Positions 12,446 through 25,100 of a stretch of 64,000 nucleotides of DNA are shown here, one piece after another (position 1 is the stretch's first letter; each line of letters opens with the position of its first letter). The stretch comes from Chrysaora quinquecirrha. Lineage: Eukaryota > Cnidaria > Scyphozoa > Semaeostomeae > Pelagiidae. The stretch is taken from NCBI GenBank assembly GCA_014526335.1, contig JACTAT010000052.1:2870424-2934423 (forward strand), in the 5' to 3' direction. A model generated the notes under the pieces. It had not been told where the DNA came from and ran no database searches. It saw only the letters and a list, made by a program, of their open reading frames with translations. The translations under genes were made by a program, and so were the position numbers.

Positions 12446-13207
12446 TTACAGCCTGTTCGAGTTTTCGGTTTCAAAGTTGATTCCCTGTTGTCTTTCCACA
12501 TAATCCAGCCTCTCCTCTAAAGACAGCCTAGGAAGCACAAACGGTTCATTATTATTGTTCCGATTACCTTCTCTAATTTGCATATTCGAAAATAATTCGA
12601 GATTGGTCACTTCCGTGTTATTTGGATGACTGTTGACAGATTTCCTCGTGATAAGCCAATGTTGGCTCCAAGATTCTTCTTGATCTTTGCCCTCGAAGTC
12701 CACATCTCGCATTGTTGTGCTGCTTGGAATGTCCTCCAGCGAAATTGATCTGGTTTTTTTGAAAACGCCCCCTTTTCTTGCGGAACCTGAAGAATCTAAA
12801 ATCGGCGAAACTGATCGAAAATCCCGTTTATCTGAATGACGAATTCTCAATCGTTCGTTATCACTGTGTCTTCGCATAGATCTATCTGTATTTTTGCTTT
12901 GAACAGGAAGAGTCGACTGGATGAGTTTGCTTTGGCATTCATCCTCAGTACTGTGTGAAGCCCTTCGATATTGACCAGAGTCCGATTTCTTACGTAAAGC
13001 GCCTTTTGAGTTACTCGACGAAAACGTTGTAGCAGAAACAGCAATTTTTCGCTTTGGTACCTGCAGCAGTGCTGATTTGCAATTTCTAATCTGTGGTAGT
13101 TTGAGATCCTCAAGCGAATCTCTATTCTTTGAAAGATCCTCGGTGCTTCTTGAGTAACCGATGAAAGGACTTTGAGAATTCCCAATACTTCGTCTCTGAT
13201 TTTTCAT
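12446..13207 (-). CDS. Unrecognised serine/arginine-rich protein, single exon
   Basis: Open frame of 253 codons with an ATG start and no introns. I do not recognise the family. The protein is almost wholly polar and probably disordered: no membrane segment, no signal peptide. It carries many basic-basic-x-Ser sites that look like targets of basophilic kinases (QRRSIG, RKKSDS, YRRASHS, MRRHSDN, KKTRSIS, TRKSV). The one block that looks folded is the C-terminus, PRLSLEERLDYVERQQG, which could be a short helical motif for binding a partner. The composition is much less random than that of spurious frames nearby, which is the main reason for the call. It might also be the last exon of a larger gene, though no acceptor is needed upstream of this ATG. 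Confidence 0.5.
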   Translation of the reverse strand: MKNQRRSIGNSQSPFIGYSRSTEDLSKNRDSLEDLKLPQIRNCKSALLQVPKRKIAVSATTFSSSNSKGALRKKSDSGQYRRASHSTEDECQSKLIQSTLPVQSKNTDRSMRRHSDNERLRIRHSDKRDFRSVSPILDSSGSARKGGVFKKTRSISLEDIPSSTTMRDVDFEGKDQEESWSQHWLITRKSVNSHPNNTEVTNLELFSNMQIREGNRNNNNEPFVLPRLSLEERLDYVERQQGINFETENSNRL

Positions 13208-13864
13208 GATTTTTCAGCTAAATCTGCGATTCGTTTACAATAATATCGTATCACGCTCTTCAATTCGAAATTAACGAGTATTTTTCATGTGTTTACTTGC
13301 AGCTAATTGCTTGCGTCTATATTCTATTCTCAAAGTAAAATGTGCAAACTGCAAACTATCACTCCTTAGGAGAAAAGCTAATGTTGACTTTATTACCATA
13401 GCAGGTCCAGCAGCTGGCGTTGAAATGACAGCGATCTCTTTTCTGTCTTGAAATAGACAATAAATACAGACGGTAGAAAAACGTGCTCATGTCATTAGTA
13501 AGGCTGTTTGGACTGAGGTTTAGTGAAGGCTGTGCTTTTATCTTTTTTCTTCTGATTTCTTGGAAAAAATCATTCAAATTTTTGAAAGCTTCATCACATG
13601 ATCATGTCAATCATTTATGTACGCCTCAAACCCAAAATTTGCAACTTCAGGTTCAGTTATAATAATTAGTTATAATAATTCAGTTATAAGGGGCTTTTCC
13701 AGCTAAAATGGTAGTTCATTCTGGCACGCTTACTTACACTGATGTATAAACAAAAAAGATTTGAACTAAAAAAAGGATAGCAAGATACGGTTTCCCTTGT
13801 TGTAACTCTATACTCGGTTGTATAGTTGCCAACAGCTTCTTAGGGGCTTCTTAGTCAAAATAAC

Positions 13865-14604
13865 CACCCCGTACAACGTGGTGTGCAGTAACGTGGAGGA
13901 TGTGCAGTATAGTGGAGGGTGCCAATACAACGTGGAGGGATACCATCATGTAAGTGGAGGGTGCCAATACAACGTGGAGGGATACCATCATGTAAGTGGA
14001 GGGTGCCAATACAACGTGGAGGGTTATCATCATGTAAGTGGAGGGATATCATATTTAACGTGGAGGGATACCATCGTCTAAGTGGAGGATGCGGAGTATC
14101 GTGGAGGTTATCATCATGTAAGTGGAGGGATATCATATTTAACGTGGAGGATACCATCATGTAAGTGGAGGTGCCAATACAACGTGGAGGGTTATCATCA
14201 TATAAGTGGAGGATGCGGAGTATCGTGGAGGTTATCATCATGTAAGTGGAGGGATATCATTTTTAACGTGGAGGGATACCATCATGTAAGTGGAGGATGC
14301 GGAGTATCGTGGAGGTTATCATCATGTAAGTGGAGGGATATCATATTTAACGTGGAGGATACCATCGTGTAAGTGGAGGTGCCAATACAACGTGGAGGGT
14401 TATCATCATGTAAGTGGAGGATGCGGAGTATCGTGGAGGTTATCATCATGCAAGTGGAGGGATATCATTTTTAACGTGGAGGGATATCATCATGTAAGTG
14501 GAGGATGCCAATACAACGTGGAGGGTTATCATCATCTAAGTGGAGGGTTGCGACGAATACTGAAATGTTGCATGGAAATTGCATGGAAGTTAGAGAGGAT
14601 ATGG
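13865..14604 (+). repeat. Left arm of foldback element: alternating CGTGGAGG/AGTGGAGG units
   Basis: About thirty GTGGAGG units, about 22 bp apart. Almost without exception the base before the unit alternates between C and A. The spacers come from a small set: GTGCCAATACAA, GATACCATCATGTA, GTTATCATCATGTA, GATATCATATTTAA and ATGCGGAGTAT. The last 50 bases (from 14548) are unique sequence shared with the other arm. Confidence 0.92.
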
Positions 14605-16510
14605 CCTATTCTAATAGTCACGAAAACTCTGCTTGTACTGTATTCGAAGAAATGGTCGATGTGATAAATCGTATTTACTTATTAGAATACTGTACATACG
14701 CCAAAATGTAAAACGCAGACCTTCAGTACGATTGACTTTGCTAACTGATGCTCGGAAATTTTGCATTGATGCAACAATGAAAAAGGCCAGGCAATGCAAC
14801 TACATAAATATGATTGTTCTTCCGTAAAACAACCCGAGTCAACTGTTTTAATTGAAATACACAACACGAGAACCCGATTTGAAAAGAGTTTTATCATTGC
14901 ATCGATGGCAAGGGCAAGGGGTCAAGTGAGATGCAAAGTTCTGAGCTTTCTCTTGCGTTGCTTTTGTAAACAAAGCTAAACCACATTTCCGCCATCACGT
15001 AAATAGGATTTTTTGCAGCATGATCACAGAATTAATTTTAGCGCTCTATTTACAACATAACAAACAAATCACCCGAAAGGAAAACAAAGTGAGTAATAAA
15101 TATTAAAAACTTTTTAACCAAAGGTTTGTCATACCAAAAAATAAATGTTTCTACAACACAACTGATAAAACCGAAAAATGATAAATGATAATGATATACT
15201 ATTTATTTGCAAAAAATTTATATCTGTAATAGTACGGCCTTTATTTTATCGCAATGACCAATCGGTGTCCCAGACAAGGCACTTAAACGATCACATCTGT
15301 AGCTCTAGAAACACACGTATTTCCTTTAAAGGAACTCTTTAGAAGCAATCCGGACTGCCGAATGGCGAAAAATTGATCCTCCTGTTCAGGAAAAGTTTAC
15401 GACGAAACTTTTCTTAGTCTGCGAAACATTTTCTTGACATAAAACAGATTCGAATGCTTCAAGCATCCAAATACGATCGATTAATGAGTTTATGACATCA
15501 TGCTGATAAAATGAATTTGTAAAGGAGAGATATCTAAAAAACTCGAAAGAAACTTTTAGTATTCAAAAACTGAAAATTAAAAGAAACTTTCAGGGGGCAT
15601 AGTTACTTATATAAAAATACGTGTAATACCATTTCAATAGCGTACAGTTTCGTTTATGTATTTCCTTTCATTGACGTACAGTAGCCCCCCCCCCCCGTGT
15701 TTTAATATTTCACTTTTCTTGGCTTCAAGTCGTTTTAAACCACGATTTTCACAGGTAGTACATATATCACTAAATTAAATCTCATGGGAAATCAACAAAT
15801 GTTCAATCAAAAACTAGTACCTGGCTATTACCCGTAGACTTCTATACCCGTTGCGGCTTTGTTGGCGTTTACGCTGACCATGTCCCCCATTGTCGATAAA
15901 AACTGTAGATCATAGCCTACAACTCAATATCTTCTTCAAGATTAAGCAGTTTTTCCGGCAATATTTTTGATTCATCGCAGCGGTGGTAAGCTCGTACTGG
16001 CTGTGCCTTTCTTGGTGGCTCACCGAATTGGCAAAGAGTACCTTCTTTCCTTTTGCCCTTTGTTCTTTTCCTTTGAGTTGTATCAAAGAATTCATCCCTT
16101 TGAAATGAAATGGAAATAAGAATACGGTTACCAAGAAATGTAAACCCTCAAAGCTACCCGCTTGAGTTTTCTTCTTCCTAGGCTTTCCAAACTCAGTTTT
16201 TTGTTGTTAGTATTTTTTTGTCATCTAGAATATCATTGATTTTTTTATGAGTTTGAACATGAGTGAAGCTGGAGATATCCTCAAGTAAACTCAAAGGGCT
16301 TTGATTTACGTAATCCAGCAGATGTTAAATCTGGGTTAATCAATGAAATTTCAAAGAAATGTAATAATAAACCCATCGAATACTGCTTACCTGAATTCAA
16401 CTGATGTTATGGCGACAGGCCTGTCGAATTTTTCTGTTGAACCTACCATTTCCCTTGTTTCTTCGTTTTCATTTAGTCTGTAAATGGTACTTTTTGTAGT
16501 CTTGCAGTAT

Positions 16511-17258
16511 CCATATCCTCTCTAACTTCCATGCAATTTCCATGCAACATTTCAGTATTCGTCGCAACCCTCCACTTAGATGATGATAACCCTCCACGTT
16601 GTATTGACATCCTCCACTTACATGATGATATCCCTCCACGTTAAAAATGATATCCCTCCACTTGCATGATGATAACCCTCCACGATACTCCGCATCCTCC
16701 ACTTACATGATGATAACCCTCCACGTTGTATTGGCACCCTCCACTTACACGATGGTATCCCTCCACGTTAAATATGATATCCCTCCACTTACATGATGAT
16801 AACCCTCCACGATACTCCGCATCCTCCACTTACATGATGGTATCCCTCCACGTTAAAAATGATATCCCTCCACTTACATGATGATAACCCTCCACGATAC
16901 TCCGCATCCTCCACTTATATGATGATAACCCTCCACGTTGTATTGGCACCCTCCACTTACATGATGGTATCCCTCCACGTTAAATATGATATCCCTCCAC
17001 TTACATGATGATAACCCTCCACGATACTCCGCATCCTCCACTTAGACGATGGTATCCCTCCACGTTAAATATGATATCCCTCCACTTACATGATGATAAC
17101 CCTCCACGTTGTATTGGCACCCTCCACTTACATGATGGTATCCCTCCACGTTGTATTGGCACCCTCCACTTACATGATGGTATCCCTCCACGTTGTATTG
17201 GCACCCTCCACTATACTGCACATCCTCCACGTTACTGCACACCACGTTGTACGGGGTG
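16511..17258 (-). repeat. Right arm of foldback element
   Basis: Reverse complement of the left arm. It has the same order of spacer types and differs by a few base changes and a few indels. It ends in the complement of CACCCCGTACAACGTGG at 17258. Confidence 0.92.
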
Positions 17259-17263
17259 ATAAC

Positions 17264-18800
17264 ATATTGCAGAAAACGTTTTATGCTCTGTTTGCTTTTT
17301 TGCAGTAGCTATTACTGGGAGGGTGATGCCCGTAGCTATTACCTGGAGACGGCAATTTCAATTTGCAAGACTTAGAAAACATCAATTTGCAATTTCTCCA
17401 ATTTGCAAGGCAAAGATCAAACTTGCAAACTACTAATTTTTGAAGTGAGAAAAGGGCGGCGCAAATTTATTCCCACGGGTCCCACTCATCTAACCAATAC
17501 ACATTGAAGATAAGAAAAGCTAAAGAAAGCAACCCATTACAAGTATCTGCATTCAACGTAGATTTGAAACTTTATTGACAGAATTCTATCTCAGAGTCCA
17601 GAAAAGTGTTCAACCTTCCTCCAGACAAAAAACCCCTAGCTGGAAACCTTCCTCACTTAACAATGAAAAATAGGCGTGTTTTGGGTGTGGCAAAATATTT
17701 TCTTTTGTTCTAATGGACCTTCCTCCGGTCAATGACCGTGTGACCGTAACTTTTTCCTGACTCTGTTCTATCTATAGCAAATACTTTTGGGATACTTAAC
17801 ATGGTCGGTTGAAAACAATTCGAAATTTTCCTAGAAGCCAGGTTACAAAGGTCCAGACAAATAGAGCATAAAATGCACGCCCTAGGCTCCTAGACTACCC
17901 CCTTGGCCAGAACGCCCAGTGGATAAACTAGGCGATGGAAAATCAAAACTACGTCTTGTTTTCCGTACTGCTTTCGTGGATACAATCTTCATCAAAAAAA
18001 ATTTTACACTATTTCTACACCAAAGGGAGGTTTTATATAGTTATCATTAATTTATGCAGTTTTAAATAGCAAAATAATTAGCATTGAAATCTCCTGTTAT
18101 CCGAGAAATTTAGGGAGATTCAACTGCAGAAGGCTTAAATGTCCACAACCATCACTTATTAGATAACCGAATTAGTAAAGCACTGTACTTAAGTTCACTG
18201 ATATCAAGAACAGTGCTTGCATTATCAGCAGTCCAATTCTCTGAATTAAATATATTTAAGAGCGCGAATTTTTCCTGCAACATTCAGACTCGATGGTATC
18301 TTTTTGGCTTGCAAACAATTGACACTTACTAAGAAACATCAAGTCCAACAAAGACAGGGCTAACCGGCCTAACTGCTTCCAAGAATTTCAGACTTGTCGT
18401 AGTGAAACGGGCCATATGAACGGGCCAAAACGATAAGGTGTAAAATACCTTAATTCCACTTCAACTAAGAGAAGGGTCCTTACTTCCAATCTCTGTTACA
18501 ATATTTGACTGAGTTTCAGCCGGCAATTCTGGTCTTTTTTCTTTTTCTACAAAAACGACAAAAAAAGTTCATAAGCGTAAAAATCTCGCAATGTCGCTGT
18601 CGAAGTTGCCATCAACATTTCCTACTTTACAAGACAAAATCCTTAAGGACTTTTTCAATTTTGAATATGTTTATCAGTGCAAGCAATAGAGTTAGGAAGT
18701 CGGTTCCATTCATCTGAAGTTAAAACTCACATAAACACACTGGAAAAGTAGGCCTAAGTGATATGCTTAAACGCCAAGGTTGGGGAATTCCGTTATTCCG
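17264..18800. other. Intergenic stretch, nothing supported
   Basis: AT-rich sequence without coherent frames, tRNA-like folds or repeat structure that I can recognise. It lies downstream of the BRD7/9 gene and may hold its 3' untranslated region. Confidence 0.4.
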
Positions 18801-19137
18801 AGTCCTATGATGCGATTGAACACTTCGTTACAATAGATGATATCAATGAAATAGACATGCTACTTGTTGAATGCCATTTAGATATTGAAGTTCTTTTTGC
18901 CTTCTTCGTATTTTCGGCCTTGTTTTCTAGCTTTTTCGACGATTGTTTTGCGTCTGTGTTAGTTCCTGGCACTAAATGTGCAGTTAAAATTAAAGGGTTA
19001 TTAACGAAGGTTTGGTACTACAAATAGATCAAAAGAGGTCCAAGAATTAGGAACTTAAGAAAATAGGCCTTAAGCCAGGGTCTCTATAAAAAAGAGTGTA
19101 CCACAACTGGTTGCTTCTGTATTCTGTTGCCGCTTAC

Positions 19138-22100
19138 CTTGTTCAGAGGGATTATCTGATACAGTGCCAATACCAAGTGCTTTTCGGACTGATTCCTGCG
19201 ATGCCACATCACCCGGACGAACCTGTGACAAATATAAAAATAGACAATTAAGAATATCCAGTATGAAGCGTACAGTAAAGCTCCGTGAATCGACTACAAA
19301 TATCTTTATAAATGTTACAAGGGTCATATATGAGCTCTACAGAATTGGGGAAAAATTAGATTTGAAGTTAACATAACTTCCTTACCCGTGCAAGAAGTTC
19401 TTTAATATTGCCAGTCAGATTTTCAGCTGAATTCAAAAGAAAAAATACGAATAATAAATCAATAGACCAAATGTCTGTTAAACTTGTTCAAGCGTCTGTT
19501 GAATTATTGACCTTCGTAACTTACATATACTTATTACTCGTCAGATTAAAGAAATGTATGTAAAAATTTGCACAGAGTTTTCCACGAGTGGTATACCACA
19601 ATAAATGGGATTTGAGCCTTGACTTCATGATCAGAGAGACAACGACGCATCCACTTAACAGCTCATTGAAATCGTTGAGAACATAAGCATCCAAGTTATA
19701 CAGCCCGATGAACTTCTCAAGTGATGCTTAAAATTTGCACATATCTACCGTACAACAAATTTTAATATAGCGGAGACTCTGTTAACGGACACCACTACGA
19801 AGCGGATACCCCTGAACAATGAACAAATACTGCCGCCGAAAAGAAGATCTCTTTGTTACAACGAACCACTGTTAAGCGGACATCCCTCGACAATGGACAA
19901 TACATGGGTCCCCAGGTGTCCGTCATATCGAGGTTTCAATGTGTATCATATATTATTATTGTCGAATGTTCAAATAATAAATATATATATACGTATACTT
20001 AACATATATTTGTCATGAATGGCGAACACTAGGATGTCAATATGTATGGTGCTGAAAACACTAGGCTCAATATAACCGAAACACAAAAAACGTCAAACGA
20101 AGGACAGCCTTGGGCTGTATGACTTGGAAAGTTACTCGGCGATTTCATTGAGCTCTACAGCTCAGTGGAAACGTCGTTGGCTCTCTGGTCATGCAGTCTA
20201 GGTTCGAATTCTATCTATTGTGGTATGCTACTTGTAGAAAAATCTACATTTACTTAACAACACGTTGACATACCCATTAAGATTTCTTGTTCAGATGGTG
20301 CTTTTGATTCCTGAGGTTTTTTCAGCAATCTCTCGTCCTGGGCATTTTTCAAATTTTTCAAAAATTTCGCATTCTCGTCGAGTTTAATCTGCAGCTCATC
20401 CCTGAAAAAAGAAAAATTTGAATTTGAATCTCAAGATAATTAGAAATTTGAATAGCTTATAAGTGCAAACCCCAACAATAATACATGGGAAGGTGCATTT
20501 GGAGTTTTTCAACTTGAAACATGACTTGAAAACATACTACTGCTATTAAGAATTCTTCTCGAATAAGGTCAAAACAATGGGGCTAGCCCAACATAAAGAC
20601 GTTAGATAGTTTCATACTAATGACGTATTCTTGCTTTAGTGCAATGTGCCTAATAGGGCAGAAAGAAATACCTACTACATGAGTACCCAGGCACTTGAAA
20701 GGACAGCTTTTCAGAATACAAGATCAAGATTTTTGACAGGACGTTTTGAGACAAGCAAGCTTCATTTGTCACGGTGTTTTTTGGAAGATGATATTGGACA
20801 TAAGATGATCTTTGGACTTACGAGTGGGAACTTTAGAAAGCGTTATTCGATATTATGCCCAAGGCTCAAGGCTCAAGCAATAATCAGCCCTAGTAGTGCG
20901 TATCCACCAAATTGAGACATGGGTTCCTATCAACAAAATAACAAAATTCTCAAACGATGCATACCTCTCCGTCAGTGTTTTGTCTTTGTTTACTTGAGGC
21001 ACTGTAGGAGAAAGTGGCAATGATGGAAATAAACACTATTTTCACGAATTATACCACAGGAAATAACGATGATTAAAAGTTTCATTCAAAATAAAAAGTG
21101 ACTCTTCATTTTCTTACTACTTTCCGGTCTGAAATCGTTTCCGGTCTGAAATCGTAGGGACTTGAAATATCTGAAAGCTTGAAAAGTTCTGCAGTTCATG
21201 ATACCGGAACGGGATAGATAACGGCTCCGAAAAATTTTCGTATTTCAAAAAGTGGGAGGTTGGTAAAAAATTCAGTGATACACAGAAACACAATATCAAC
21301 ACAACCTGTAAATAAATACTTTTCAAAAATTTTCTTAAGGGTGGAACAAATATTTATAAACACAAAAAAGCCGGGGTTGAATTAGAATGCCCGTGGTTGA
21401 ATATTCTCTAAAGTTAATTGATAGGAGGGAGCAGGGAGCACTATTTGAGACCACACAGTAGATAACTGTTATGGACCCCCCCTGCCCCTTGCAAAAAGAT
21501 AAAACTGTACAGTACTTGCTTTGAGCAGCTGACAACAGGCAGTGTGGGGATCAAACATCTAAGCCAAACTCACCAAGATCTTTCAAAAAAGATACATCTA
21601 TTCCATCGCCAGTTAAGGTCATCAGTGATTTGAAGTCAATCTTGCTAGCATCTGTTAAAAATTAAAATGGTTAGACGAAGCCATGCCATTGATATATGGT
21701 TCAAGTGGGCATGAGTCTGGCCAGATGGTTGGTCTTGCGCCGAATGCTGCATGGCATGGCTTTAGCATGGTTTGATCAACATAGGACAAGCCCGCAAACA
21801 TATAATTAGCACAAGACTAATTCAATGAAAGCAGGAGGGTGGTATAACCTTCTCCGGCTGGGCCGAATTCTGTGCAGAAAGTAACTGTACGCTTGGGCCA
21901 CAGTATCTTCTCTAACGTAAGATGATTCATAAGTATGATCCTGTTACAGAATGTTTTCGATTCCCGGGTGCTTATTAATTTTATTAATTTTTAGGGGGGG
22001 GGGGTGTGTATTTGAACGTCTTGTAAAGTGCGGATTGAATGTCAATGTTGGATGGTTTTGATACAAATAACAAACACTTTACCATTCTCTTTGTTTTCAG

Positions 22101-25100
22101 ATACCGCCGTTGCTTCCTGTTGAACAAAGGAGATACAGCATTATAACCACAATCTCTGTGTTGAAGTAGAGAGTAAGGCCCCAGCTAAACGATCAAACAT
22201 TGTTGGTTCAACTTAGTGCTTGTCACGCATCAATTTGTCCATTTGGCAACGTCCGAAAACATTGTTCATCCAAATTTGTTGCATCAAGCGTTGTTAAACT
22301 TTTTCAAAAATATCATGCCACAAATGTTGTTACTTTTGCTTGTCAAGCAATATTTTGGACATGGCCAAATGGTCAAACATTTGTCGTAAAGCAAATCTAA
22401 AATGTTGGACTAGCAATGTTTGATTATTTGGCCAGGGCCTAATTAATGCGATAAAGTAGACAGGTTACTGCTTTTTAATGCAGAAGATGCAGATATTCAA
22501 CATATTTTAATTCTATTACCGCTGAATTACTTTGATCCGATTCTGAACTTATTTTCTTCCCAATATTCTGGGTTGCAAGCATTTTTGACTCTTCTGTAAT
22601 TCTTTCTGTATACGAATGGAGATTACACAGATTAGCATACAACTGAAGTTATCTGTATTACATAAATATTTTCTATTATCATCCATGCACGGAACACCCG
22701 GTTAACCGACTCTATAACAGAATAACTAAGAAACTTAGTTAATGTTGGCTAGACCTCTTCAAATGGAAGGAGAAATCGCCCTTTCAGACTCTTTCTTCTG
22801 AAAACCTTAGGTTGGGGAGGTCTCCGAAACCCCATGCTTCTACAAATGCATTTATTAACAGTACAATAGAATAGCAACGTAGCATGTTGAGCAATGGAAT
22901 TCGTGTTGCACGCTTCCCATGGGTGCCTGACAGTAGCCAGGGTATATAAGGTTATCAAGACGTGCAGATCTTCACAGGTCGACAACAAGTTATCATATAG
23001 TTTAGGTTCCCACCCGCCCACCCCGAACTTCAAGTTAGATGAGCTTATCTTCGATTTGTACACCTTTTTACAAATCTTGCTAGACTGACCTCACTACTTG
23101 CTTGTATGTTGTTTTGTTAATAAATTAAGTTATTTTCGTTTGAATGAAATGAATTAGAAAATAACATAAGATTTTGATAACTCATAGAAAACTTGATAAA
23201 ATTGATTAAAGACAGCCTTACGATTCGGGTCTAGAATTGCATAAAGTTGAACAATATCCCAATCTTTGCTCTGTAAAATATTTCATTCGGCTTCAAAGAT
23301 TTCAAAGACTATGTCCTTAGTCCTAAATCTTCTGGTTTAAACAAATTCTTCTATGGCATACGGAATTTCTCATTAAACAAACCGACATGGAAAACCAGAC
23401 ACCGGGATAGCAAAATCAAGAAAAAGGTCATGAAACTCCCTACAAAGCAAACATCCCAGCACAGCAGACACCTCTTAAATGTAGACAGCAAGTTATTATC
23501 CCAAATGGCAAACTTCAGTTAAACTTCAAATTGGACAAATAGTTAAAGGAGACAGTCAATAGCCCCCGAAGCTGTTTGTTTAATTGACAGCGTTGACTAT
23601 TACTAAGAGGAACAGGAGAAAATTTGAAACAAAAAGAAATACAAGGGAGGAAACATCCACCGATGATAGCCACCTAATGATTGCCCTAACAAGTAGATGG
23701 TAAGTACGTTCCGTAAAAAGACGAAGCATATTAAAGCTTATTTCAACTTAGGTATTGAATCTTGCCTGTTCTTGTCTTCGAATCCATTTGGAGTGGCTTC
23801 CATCCGTCATGGCATCAAGAAATTTATCAACTAAATTCTGAGCAAAAGAGTTTGCATCTTTAACGAAATTCTGCAAGCTAAAAGAGAAATGTGATGACGG
23901 ATAAACAACTTGAAACGAAACCTTTTCTATAATCAATTGGTCTATAATAAATTTTGATTATTTGCCCATGATCAAAATTGGCAAAGCAAGATCTTTGTTC
24001 CATTTTGGAGTTTTGGAATCTGTCTACATCAAAACCAAAAGGCTGGTTATATGTAGACAGAAAGAGTTCGTTTTCTCACTTGGACCCTTCTATTAATTCC
24101 GTTGATTTTCTCGCTGTACCGGGCAAACTATTGGTATTTAAAACACAATGCCAATTCGGTTTCACATTCTGAGTGGTGCATTTTGATCCGGATCTGGGTA
24201 TAAATTCCGCCTTAATCAATTGTTTTCCTTTGTTTCTGACGTCTATACTCTGTTTATCACAGGTTTCAAATCTTTTCTGGTTATCATAATGCATTTTCAA
24301 TAAAGACTTTTTAACCTGCTAGAAACTAACCTTTTAGCGTAATGCACTCCTGTATCACTTCCATATGTTTCCAGCAAAAGTGCAGATTCTTCTACAGTTA
24401 TGTTTGATAATGACGAGTCATACGTAGGCCCAAACGAACCATACGGTCCATAAGCTAAATAGGAAACTAAAAAAACTCAAGTATTAGCTCGGTGTATGTT
24501 AGTCTGCATAGCAAGAAAGAATAAAACGGCATAAAAATAAATGTAAGGCTTTGAACCTTCCTATAATCATATACTCAGCAAAAGTAAGGGTTACTGTTTG
24601 CAGTTACTAATTAAGCGTGGTTTGTAGCTTTAACCTTATGTGCAATTCATCTTTCTATGTCTGTAAAATTGTTCTTTATCTTGACTCTCGACAAGAAGAG
24701 GATGTTTCTAGATGTTAGTCAGACCCCTCTCTCATAAGGCTCTCTCAATAATACAAGCTCCTCCTCCATATTTCCTGAAAAAGTGAATAAAGCCTCCATG
24801 GGGATAGAGCTGTTCTGTCTTCCATCAAATAATCAGTGAAGCCAATAAAGGGCATCACACTGATAGGGTTCAAGTCACTAAACTTGCAAACAAGTTCCAA
24901 AACATGAAACCTGAGAACCGAAGAAATGACGCAGGAGCTGTTGACTGGGGTGAGTATACGAAAGGCCTGAATATACTGTTGGCAGATTGAGTGATCAGTC
25001 CCTATGCGGTCAAAGGATTACATTACAAAAAAATATAGTCTTTTCTACAAAATTTCAAAATTATGAGAAACAGTGGAAACATATTTGGACATACTTGAAA

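Larger units (their letters stand above)
13865..17258. mobile_element. Foldback-type transposon with tandem-repeat inverted arms
   Basis: A 3394-bp element. The left arm (13865-14604) and right arm (16511-17258) are inverted copies of each other and nearly identical. The outer ends read CACCCCGTACAACGTGG. Directly outside lies ATAAC on both sides (13860-13864 and 17259-17263), a 5-bp target duplication. The 1.9-kb centre has no long frame, so the element is non-autonomous as seen. Arms made of tandem units match the architecture of foldback elements. CAC termini with a 5-bp duplication recall the Transib superfamily, but that link is an inference. Confidence 0.9.

Noticed and set aside
13818..14664. 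Overlapping open frames with repeated GGYHHVSGG/NVEGYHH residues
   Set aside because: These are translations of the non-coding GTGGAGG arm; the same words appear in several frames and on both strands, as expected for a tandem DNA repeat.
13865..17258. CRISPR-like array
   Set aside because: Regularly spaced short repeats might suggest one, but units are 8 bp, spacers recur, arms are inverted and the genome is eukaryotic.
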